39,519 nucleotides of DNA from Alphaproteobacteria bacterium (lineage in GTDB: Bacteria; Pseudomonadota; Alphaproteobacteria; GCA-2731375), in contig JAPYPT010000010.1 of assembly GCA_029937535.1 (NCBI GenBank), positions 1 to 39,519 on the forward strand, in the 5' to 3' direction. Within the stretch, counting starts at the first letter, position 1. Each line of letters opens with the position of its first letter. Under the pieces are notes generated by a model. It was given only the letters and a program-made list of their open reading frames with translations. It was not told the DNA's origin and did no database searches. Below, one piece after another: positions 33,657 to 39,519 of this stretch. A program made the translations under genes and the position numbers.

Positions 33657-33688
33657 CCAAAAAGCCGGCGCCCCAGGGAGCGCCGGCT
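33657..33688 (-). terminator. Rho-independent terminator after the cytochrome c pseudogene
   Basis: On the minus strand the arms AGCCGGCGCT and GGCGCCGGCT surround a CCCTGG loop and are followed directly by TTTTT. It is about 30 bases past the stop of the broken cytochrome c gene. Confidence 0.85.
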
Positions 33689-33716
33689 GATTTCAGCGGA
33701 ATATAGGCAGTTTTTT

Positions 33717-34098
33717 CTATTTCGTGGCGTCTTTCAGATAACCAATTATGTTGTCGCGCTGGGATTGTTTTGTGAGTCTGGAAAAAGTCATTTTTGTCTT
33801 TGGCACCAGCTTTCTCGGCTTGGTCGGATATTTGTCCAGCATGGCCTCGTCCCAGACGATGCCGGAAGCCTTCATGGCCTTGGAAAATTTGAACCCGTCC
33901 AAGCTACCGGCCTTGCGGCCAAACAATCCATGCAGGTTTGGTCCAACCTTGTTTTCGCCGTCGGCCTTCAAGGTGTGGCAAGCCTTGCATTACTTGAACA
34001 CTTTACTTGCCTTTCTTGAGATTTGCGGCGTCAGCCACATTGAACGGCAAGGCCATGGCGATGGCGCCAACAACCACCGGCAAACGAAGCTTCCGCAT
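33717..34098 (-). pseudogene. Broken class I c-type cytochrome gene
   Basis: A well-formed start (ATG 34098, AGGAG upstream) gives a signal peptide: MRKLRLPVVVGAIAMALPFN, then VADAANLKKGK. The frame then stops at TAA 34003-34005. One base of shift brings in SKVFK, another TAA (33990-33992), then CKACHT, the heme-attachment motif, and the rest of a class I cytochrome: [16 protein letters not shown], and VPKTKMTF with the Met ligand. It ends at 33717. Functional relatives would read continuously, about GKKVFKKCKACHT. Two stops and a frameshift thus lie within about 20 bases, just before the heme site. The downstream part is otherwise well preserved, so the damage is recent or is a sequence error. 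Confidence 0.8.
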
Positions 34099-34232
34099 TT
34101 GGATCTCCTTACGACTGTATCTGAGCAATAAATATCTGTGGCATCGGCCACGCGGGCCTTACCTGGCATAGCCGCCGCGAGCATCGCAGCGACGGATCGT
34201 CGCACGCGGAGGTGGGTTGGAATACCGTTTCA

Positions 34233-34679
34233 TTAGCAGCCATCACACGCGTCCACTGGCAACTTGCGCGCCAGCCAGCCCACGCCCTGACGATTGCCAA
34301 GCATGCCTTCGCTAATGTCGAGGACCTGGGTATAGCCGCGGCTGAGAAGAAATCTGCTGGCATGTTTCGAGCGCACGCCGGCGGCGCAGATCAGGGCGAT
34401 CGGCGCGTTCTTGTCGCCGTTCGTCAGTTTGGCGATGCGGCGGAGGAATTCAGCCGCCCCGCGGCTGGACCGCACCGTGGCCCGTTCCGCGCCCCTCGGA
34501 ACACCTGTTTTCCGCCATTCATCCGGCCGTCGGATGTCGATGATCATGATCTCGCCGCCATTTGCCATCCGCAATGCCTGATCCGGCGTGACAACGGTTT
34601 GTGCGTTGGCGCCGCTGACCCAAATACAAAGGGCCAAGGCCAGTACCGTCAATAAGTATCGTTGCGAAAGGAGCATCAT
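34233..34679 (-). CDS. Periplasmic rhodanese-like sulfurtransferase
   Basis: This 148-residue single-domain rhodanese has a signal peptide (LLTVLALALCIWVSGANA). Rhodaneses move sulfane sulfur through a cysteine persulfide. The domain shows IMIIDIRRPDEWRKTGVPRGA and the active-site loop LICAAGVRSKHASRFL, with the catalytic Cys at about residue 98. Two more cysteines end the protein (DACDGC), which might bind metal or form a disulfide. It is upstream of the broken cytochrome c on the same strand. Together with TusA, CcdA and TauE this hints at periplasmic sulfur oxidation, but the sox genes themselves are not visible. Two adjacent ATG codons start it (34679, 34676). Confidence 0.9.
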   Translation of the reverse strand: MMLLSQRYLLTVLALALCIWVSGANAQTVVTPDQALRMANGGEIMIIDIRRPDEWRKTGVPRGAERATVRSSRGAAEFLRRIAKLTNGDKNAPIALICAAGVRSKHASRFLLSRGYTQVLDISEGMLGNRQGVGWLARKLPVDACDGC

Positions 34680-34896
34680 TCATTTCCTTCAGTGTCGGCC
34701 CATGACTTTACCGCTATTCGGATGATTGCTATGTTTATCATTGAATCAACATCGCGTGAGTGCCGCTAGGCCGAACTTGGCGCCTTTTGTCGCAGGGTAT
34801 GATTCATCGTCAAACAAGCGCCATATTAAACAAGAGGGCGGGGTGAAAGAGAGGCGCCGTCCAGATCTGTAAGTTCATATCTGAAAGGGAAACAAC

Positions 34897-35583
34897 ATGC
34901 TTGCAAGAGACATCATGACCAAGAATGTCGTGACTGTTCCACCCGAAATAGCCGTTGCCGATATCGCTCAGGTGCTGATCGACAACAAAATCTCCGGCGT
35001 GCCGGTGGTGGACAATACCGGCCGGCCGATAGGTATGGTGAGCGAGGGAGATTTGCTGCAACAGGTCGGTTTGAGCGGCGAACGGCGGCGTTCATGGTGG
35101 CTGCATTTGTTCTCCAGCCCGGAACAGGACGCCAAGGACTTCGTGAAACAGCACGGTGGTACGGCAGCGGACATCATGACAACGAAGATCGTCAGCGTCG
35201 ACGAGCTCGCGCCGACCACGACCATTGCGCGGCTGTTGGAAGAGAACCATATCAAACGGGTGCCGGTGATGCGTGATGGTGAACTGGTTGGTATCGTTTC
35301 CCGCGGCAATCTGCTACAAGCCCTGGCTGGCCATCGGGATGATGGTCCAAAGGCGCCCAGCGCCGATGACCGCACCGTGCGCCTTGATGTTCATGCGGCG
35401 CTGCAAAGCCAGAGCTGGACCAGCCACGGCGCGACCAATGTGATCGTCACCGATGGTGTGGTAGAGCTTTGGGGGTGGGTCGAGTCCGAGGCCGAGCGCA
35501 AGGCGATGCTGGTGGCGGCGAAGGAAATCGCCGGCGTGCGGGAGGTTATTGACCACCTAGGCGCGGTACCACCTGGAACGTAA
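34897..35583 (+). CDS. CBS-CBS-BON domain protein
   Basis: This 228-residue soluble protein has two CBS domains forming a Bateman module (about 1-57, ARDIMTKNVVTVPPE and GMVSEGDLL; about 92-147, AADIMTTKIVSVDELA and GIVSRGNLLQAL). A C-terminal BON domain follows (about 155-225, DVHAALQ, NVIVTDGVVELWGWV, EREVIDHLG-like end). CBS pairs bind adenosine nucleotides. BON domains are linked to membranes or potassium binding. Such proteins are common stress or energy sensors in alpha- and betaproteobacteria, with no fixed function. It is divergent from the rhodanese gene. The ribosome site AAAGGGAAA is well placed. Confidence 0.9.
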   Translation: MLARDIMTKNVVTVPPEIAVADIAQVLIDNKISGVPVVDNTGRPIGMVSEGDLLQQVGLSGERRRSWWLHLFSSPEQDAKDFVKQHGGTAADIMTTKIVSVDELAPTTTIARLLEENHIKRVPVMRDGELVGIVSRGNLLQALAGHRDDGPKAPSADDRTVRLDVHAALQSQSWTSHGATNVIVTDGVVELWGWVESEAERKAMLVAAKEIAGVREVIDHLGAVPPGT

Positions 35584-35643
35584 GCATCCATTCTCTCCCC
35601 AGTCGGGTGGGATTCGATGCACAACACCGACGATGGGATTTGA

Positions 35644-36246
35644 ATGCAAGAGCGGAAAGAGGAAGACAAAAAGGGCGCGCGGCGGAAGAAGAAGCGTGAC
35701 AAGGGCCGCTCCGAGCCGATCGTGGCTTATAACTCCAAGCTGAAGTTGGGGATCCTGGCCGGGCCTTGTGTGCTGGTGGCCGGGGTTTCCCTGACGGCCG
35801 CCATAACCGGCCAGGACATCCTGGGCGGCGGCACCATGCTGCATCTGTCCGGCGCCTTCATCGGCGCCCTGACCGCCTTCGTATTGCTGCAAATGGCCTT
35901 CGATAAAAAACCGATCTTAATCATTGATGACGAGGGCATTCGCTGCCGCCGGCCGGACGTGGGGTTGATCCCCTGGCACGCCGTGGTCGGCATTGGCACC
36001 TCCAAGGCGACCTTGCTGCGGCGGGTTTTGATGATCGCCGTTGATGACAATGAACTGGAGCCACAGGCCGCCCGGCACATGCGCCGGCGCGTCGGCATGT
36101 TCGCGGCTTTTTCCCCACAGGCGGCCAAGTTCGAGGGCCAAATGCTAGGTTGGCCGTCAATTCACGTGCCGATTTCCTATTTCGGCATGTCCGTCAATGA
36201 GCTGGAAAAGCAATTGGCCGAGAAAGTTCAGTTCCACGGTAAGTAA
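35644..36246 (+). CDS. Two-helix membrane protein, STM3941-like, function unknown
   Basis: This is a 200-residue protein. The first 25 residues are strongly basic (EEDKKGARRKKKRDKGR). Two hydrophobic helices follow (about 34-53 and 67-86), then a cytoplasmic domain with PILIIDDEGIRCRRPDVGLIPWHAVVGIG. That segment resembles the PH-like part of STM3941-family proteins (short strand, glycine turn, IPW). No catalytic motif is visible. It follows the CBS-BON gene by 60 bases, possibly co-transcribed, and is closed by a strong bidirectional terminator. I cannot assign a role. Confidence 0.75.
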   Translation: MQERKEEDKKGARRKKKRDKGRSEPIVAYNSKLKLGILAGPCVLVAGVSLTAAITGQDILGGGTMLHLSGAFIGALTAFVLLQMAFDKKPILIIDDEGIRCRRPDVGLIPWHAVVGIGTSKATLLRRVLMIAVDDNELEPQAARHMRRRVGMFAAFSPQAAKFEGQMLGWPSIHVPISYFGMSVNELEKQLAEKVQFHGK

Positions 36247-36279
36247 AACCGAGGGACGGTCGAAATACATGCCCAAAAA

Positions 36280-36317
36280 AAAGCCCCCGGGACAATGTCG
36301 CCGGGGGCTTTGTTTTT
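36280..36317. terminator. Bidirectional Rho-independent terminator
   Basis: AAAGCCCCCGG and CCGGGGGCTTT form a perfect stem around a ten-base loop, with GTTTTTG on the right and a run of A on the left (T-run on the minus strand). It separates the convergent STM3941-like gene and the TRAP small-permease gene. Confidence 0.92.
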
Positions 36318-36340
36318 GTGTTGTCGGTCTGAAAGCTTAG

Positions 36341-37078
36341 CTAACCCTTGCCGCTCTCGCCGATCTTTTTCATATCGGTCTCCTGCTCTTCCAGAACCAT
36401 GCGCTTATAACCTTCGACGCCTTCGCCCATATCTTCGGGCCATTCCAAGGTCATCAGTTCGAACCTGATATTTTTTGTCCCGAACAAAATCACGGCCGAT
36501 TGCAGCCATACCGCGACGCCCGAGGCCAGGGCAATAATCAGGCCGACACCCAGAACTGTTTTGATAATCCAACGGTGGCTCATCCCCACCAGGGAGGGTG
36601 AAATTTCGTTGGTGATGAAGGAATCGTAGGTGAAGATGTAGCAGAAATAGAGCACCACGAGGGTATAGGGGATCATGAAAAACGTGGTGCCCACGAACTC
36701 GATAAATGCCTGGGCCTTGGTTTGCAGATGCATGCGCACCAGATCCACCCGGACGTGGCGGTTGCGGGTAAAGCCATAGCCCAGAACCAATGAGAACAGG
36801 GCCGTATGCACATGCCATTCCAACTCCTGCAACATGGTGGACTGGAACATCCTGCTGACGTTTTCCACCAGCCAAAGCTGCGCATCAATGGAAAAGCCGA
36901 ATACCGTTTGGTTGGTCATCTTGCGACCGAAGACATCCAACATGGTGAAACCCACCAGGGGCAGAATGAAAAAGGCGCCGTTTTGGCCGAAAAATTCAAC
37001 AAAACTTTTCAGCTTGTAGGAAAGCAGCACCATGGGGTGAGAGCTCGTTTCCTGGCGAGACGCGGTTGTTTCGGTCAT
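36341..37078 (-). CDS. dctQ: TRAP transporter small permease (DctQ-like)
   Basis: This is a 246-residue small membrane subunit of a tripartite ATP-independent periplasmic transporter. Four hydrophobic helices are visible (GAFFILPLVGFTMLDVFGR, LFSLVLGYGF region, FFMIPYTLVVLYFCYIF, TVLGVGLIIALASGVAVWL), with RHVRVDLV, a typical DctQ turn. It is longer than common DctQ (about 160-180), as in the mannitol/chloroaromatic-type TRAP group. The tail is charged. ATG 37078 is preferred over 37120: GGAG is well placed and it starts 14 bases after the large-permease stop rather than overlapping it. Confidence 0.88.
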   Translation of the reverse strand: MTETTASRQETSSHPMVLLSYKLKSFVEFFGQNGAFFILPLVGFTMLDVFGRKMTNQTVFGFSIDAQLWLVENVSRMFQSTMLQELEWHVHTALFSLVLGYGFTRNRHVRVDLVRMHLQTKAQAFIEFVGTTFFMIPYTLVVLYFCYIFTYDSFITNEISPSLVGMSHRWIIKTVLGVGLIIALASGVAVWLQSAVILFGTKNIRFELMTLEWPEDMGEGVEGYKRMVLEEQETDMKKIGESGKG

Positions 37079-37092
37079 CTCACAACTCCAAT

Positions 37093-38460
37093 CTAGGCGT
37101 AAACAAGGTTTGGCAGCCACAGCGCGATCTTAGGAAAGACCAGCACCAGGATCACCCCGACCAACTGGATCAACACGAACGGTATGATGCCCAGATAGAT
37201 GTTCTTAATATCCACCTCTTTTGGCGCAATACCTTTCATGTAGAACAAGGCGAAGCCAAATGGCGGGGTCAGGAACGATGTTTGCAGGTTGATCGCGACC
37301 AGAACCGTGAACCAGTAGACCACGTTGTCGTCGGCGACGTGACCGGTGAAATCCAATTCCGCCACCAGCGGCGCGAACACCGGCAGGACGATCAAGGTGA
37401 TCTCGACCCAATCCAGGAAAAAACCAAGGAAGAACACGATGGCCATGATCAGGAACAACAGCCCCCAAGAGCCAAATCCGGCCTTTAGGATCAAATCTTC
37501 CACCACGTCGTCGCCGCCCAGGGAGCGGAACACATAGGCGAAGCAGGTTGCCGACATGACGATGAAAAAGATCATCGCGATGGTCAGGCCGGATGATTGG
37601 CAAACGCCCTTCACCACATCCCATTTCAAGGTGCCCTTGAAGGCCGCAATGACCATGGCGCCAAAGGCGCCGACCGCGCCGGCTTCGGACGGCGTCGCCC
37701 AACCCAGCAGGATCGAACCCTTGATGAAGGCGATTAGAACCACCGGCGGGAAAAATCCCCGCACCAGCAACGGCCCCAATTCGTTGGACGGCACATAAAG
37801 CAACTCCGGCGGCAGCTTCGGCGCGATGCTGGGCTTTATGGCGGCCCAGGACGTCACGAAAGTGAGATACATTGTCGCCAATACCAGGCCGGGGATAATC
37901 GCCGACATGAACAATGTGCCAACCGAAATGGACAGCAGATCCGCCATGATGATCAGCATGATCGACGGCGGGATCAAAATTCCCAAGGTGCCCGAGGCCG
38001 CGATGACGCCGGTCGCCAGGGTTTGATGATAGCCTTGCCGCAACATCACCGGCAGGGCCAAAGCGGTCATCATGGTCACCGAGGCGCCAATAATACCGGT
38101 CATGGCCGCCAGAATGGTGCCCATGACGGTCACGGCCAGAGCCAGGGCGCCCGGCACCCGGCGCAGCAAGACCTGGCAGCAATACAGCATCTCGTTGGCG
38201 ATGCCGCTGCGTTCCATCATGGTGCCCATGAAAACGAACGTGGGCACGGCGACCAGCACTAAATTTTCCGCCGCCATGCCCCAAATGCGCGGCATGAAAT
38301 TGAAATATTCAATCAGTTTAAACATATCCATGCCGTAGCCGATCAGGCCAAAGCCAATCGCCAGGCCGCCAAGAATGAAGGCCACCGGATAACCGGTGAA
38401 CAACAGGCATGCCAGGCTCAAAAACATAAAGATCGGAAGATATTCAGCAAAAAATTCCAT
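37093..38460 (-). CDS. dctM: TRAP transporter large permease (DctM-like)
   Basis: This 455-residue large membrane subunit of a TRAP transporter moves the solute, driven by a sodium or proton gradient. It has about 12 hydrophobic helices. Family marks are VPTFVFMGTMMERSGIANEML, GASVTMMTALALPVMLRQGY and ASGTLGILIPPSIMLIIMA, the last being the conserved DctM motif. FLGFFLDWVEITLIVLPVFAP lies in the second half. Overall it fits the mannitol/chloroaromatic-compound subgroup. It is encoded between dctP and dctQ on the minus strand. Confidence 0.94.
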   Translation of the reverse strand: MEFFAEYLPIFMFLSLACLLFTGYPVAFILGGLAIGFGLIGYGMDMFKLIEYFNFMPRIWGMAAENLVLVAVPTFVFMGTMMERSGIANEMLYCCQVLLRRVPGALALAVTVMGTILAAMTGIIGASVTMMTALALPVMLRQGYHQTLATGVIAASGTLGILIPPSIMLIIMADLLSISVGTLFMSAIIPGLVLATMYLTFVTSWAAIKPSIAPKLPPELLYVPSNELGPLLVRGFFPPVVLIAFIKGSILLGWATPSEAGAVGAFGAMVIAAFKGTLKWDVVKGVCQSSGLTIAMIFFIVMSATCFAYVFRSLGGDDVVEDLILKAGFGSWGLLFLIMAIVFFLGFFLDWVEITLIVLPVFAPLVAELDFTGHVADDNVVYWFTVLVAINLQTSFLTPPFGFALFYMKGIAPKEVDIKNIYLGIIPFVLIQLVGVILVLVFPKIALWLPNLVYA

Positions 38461-38608
38461 GGTTCAATTTCCGTTTCCGGCGCGCGCGGCCGGTTACTAA
38501 AGCGTCTCTCGGGATTGATGCCACGGACGTCGCGGCAAAAAAATTTGCCAGACGATAAGTCCGCGGCGCGGTTCTTATTATTGGTCGTCTAATTGGTCGC
38601 CAATATTA

Positions 38609-38634
38609 CTGGGCCCCGGAAAACCGGGGCCCAG
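38609..38634 (-). terminator. Strong hairpin between dctP and dctM
   Basis: The perfect 11-base arms CTGGGCCCCGG and CCGGGGCCCAG, with a four-base loop, lie 40 bases after the dctP stop. On the minus strand only TAATATT follows, so it is probably a partial terminator or an mRNA-end stabiliser. Either would allow more binding protein than permease. Confidence 0.6.
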
Positions 38635-38674
38635 CTTTATCGCAGTGATGACCTAACGTGGTCAAGTCCGGTTA

Positions 38675-39519
38675 TCAATCGAGATAGCCGTGATCTTTCC
38701 AGATTTTGTACTTGGCGCGGAAAGCGCTGTAGCTTTCATTCACTTCCTTGAACAAAGGATCCTTGGCGGATTCTTCGACGACCACTTCTTCCCAGGCCTT
38801 CCGCAGAATATCCAGGTCAGAATCGGGCCAACGCACCGAGGTAACGCCCTTGGCTTTCAACTTAGCCATAGCTTCGAACTGCAGGGCTTCCGAACGGGTG
38901 TTCGACCAAGTAATGGAATCGCCACAGGCAACCGAAATAATAGCCTGTTGTTGCTTGTCCAAGGCATCCCAACCGGCTTTGTTCATCAACAGTTCGCCAA
39001 TGGAGCTTTGCTGATGCCAGCCGGGGAAATAGTTGAACTTAGCGATTTGATAGAAGCCAAGATCATAATCGATCGAAGGCATGGAGAATTCCGTCGCATC
39101 GATCACGCCGCGTTCCAGAGCCGGATAGATGTCGGCGCCAGCCAGCAACTGGGTGGAAACGCCAAGCTTGGACATCACAACCGCGCCCAGACCGAAGAAG
39201 CGCATTTTCAGGCCCTTCAGTTCGGTAACAGAGTTGTACCGTTTGCGGAACCAACCCGATGTCTCTGGCGCGATAAGGGCGCAATGCAAACCGTGCACGC
39301 CATTGTCGTGATACAGGCGATTGTAGATTTCATCGCCGCCGCCATAGCCCAGCCAGGCCAGGAATTCGCCACCACGCGGGCCGAACGGCACGGCGGTGAA
39401 GAACGAAAGGGCGGGGAATTTGCCAACGTGATAGCCGGCGGTGCCCCACATGGCGTCAATCGAGCCGGCCTTGACCGCATCCCAACCCTGCAGGGTCGGA
39501 ACCAGCGAGCCAGGCTCGA
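38675..39519 (-). CDS. dctP: TRAP transporter substrate-binding protein (DctP/TakP-like), partial
   Basis: This is the C-terminal part (about 280 residues) of a periplasmic solute receptor; the N-terminus and signal peptide lie beyond the right edge. The frame stays open to the last base. Residues before the first internal Met (LVPTLQGWDAVKAGSIDAMW) fit the TakP group. Further marks are SGWFRKRYNSVTELKGLKMRF and GADIYPALERGVIDATEFSM, which includes the conserved Arg and Asp/Glu of the ligand pocket. TakP relatives bind 2-oxo acids such as pyruvate, often with sodium or calcium, so a keto- or hydroxy-acid ligand is likely. It is first of the dctP-dctM-dctQ unit. Confidence 0.92.
   Translation of the reverse strand, partial: EPGSLVPTLQGWDAVKAGSIDAMWGTAGYHVGKFPALSFFTAVPFGPRGGEFLAWLGYGGGDEIYNRLYHDNGVHGLHCALIAPETSGWFRKRYNSVTELKGLKMRFFGLGAVVMSKLGVSTQLLAGADIYPALERGVIDATEFSMPSIDYDLGFYQIAKFNYFPGWHQQSSIGELLMNKAGWDALDKQQQAIISVACGDSITWSNTRSEALQFEAMAKLKAKGVTSVRWPDSDLDILRKAWEEVVVEESAKDPLFKEVNESYSAFRAKYKIWKDHGYLD

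Noticed and set aside
37205-38284. Second minus-strand frame (359 codons) inside dctM
   Set aside because: A His/Gly/Arg-rich shadow of the membrane permease in a shifted frame; DctM motifs fix the real frame.

Overview
The window looks chromosomal and alphaproteobacterial. The evidence is a Caulobacter-type (cpa/tad) pilus locus, an Alph_Pro_TM (TIGR02186) protein beside a TauE/SafE permease, a TakP-like TRAP transporter, high GC in coding regions with several TTG starts, and dispersed palindromes bounded by TAGAGC/GCTCTA of the kind common in this class. A Rhodospirillales-like marine or soil lineage is plausible, but this is inference. No tRNA, rRNA, CRISPR array, insertion sequence or phage gene was seen.

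Layout. (1) 148-1677 encodes an acyl-CoA carboxyltransferase-like protein. (2) 1695-5430 is a sulfur/thiol cluster: TusA divergent from CcdA, a decayed small membrane-protein gene, an ArsR repressor, a TauE/SafE permease and its TIGR02186 partner. A related set lies at 33717-34679 (a broken periplasmic cytochrome c and a periplasmic rhodanese). (3) 5553-19070 is the Flp pilus region. Pilin, prepilin peptidase, CpaB (an unusual tandem-duplicated form), secretin CpaC, lipoprotein CpaD, TadZ/CpaE, the ATPase TadA/CpaF and the platform proteins TadB and TadC all lie on the minus strand. They meet a convergent TPR-SPOR lipoprotein, followed by a stand-alone secretin-N-like protein and a response regulator with a degenerate GGDEF domain. 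TadE/F/G pseudopilins are not in the window. (4) 19463-22066 holds DgcA and DgcN (D-glutamate catabolism) and a gamma-carbonic-anhydrase-fold protein. (5) 22153-25285 is an envelope lipid-asymmetry group: MlaC, a Sel1-repeat protein, and MlaA with a long repetitive N-terminal extension. (6) 25354-30095 holds an HtrA-like protein that has lost its whole catalytic triad, and a tightly linked pair of second-messenger enzymes, GAF-HD-GYP followed by a CHASE2 class III cyclase. (7) 30230-33442 encodes a large SF1-helicase-like protein with nearly every catalytic motif altered. (8) 34897-36246 holds a CBS-CBS-BON protein and a small two-helix membrane protein. (9) 36341-39519 is a TRAP transporter (dctP-dctM-dctQ), with dctP running off the right edge.

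The most notable observations are: the helicase-like pseudoenzyme; the double-length CpaB; the triad-less HtrA; two small genes each broken by in-frame stops plus a frameshift (2838-3046 and 33717-34098); and a family of TAGAGC-bounded palindromes, one of which supplies the stop codons of both flanking convergent genes. I see no clear complete new multi-gene system. The strongest candidates for new biology are the two pseudoenzymes and the modified pilus locus. All domain calls were made by eye from motifs; no database search was run.
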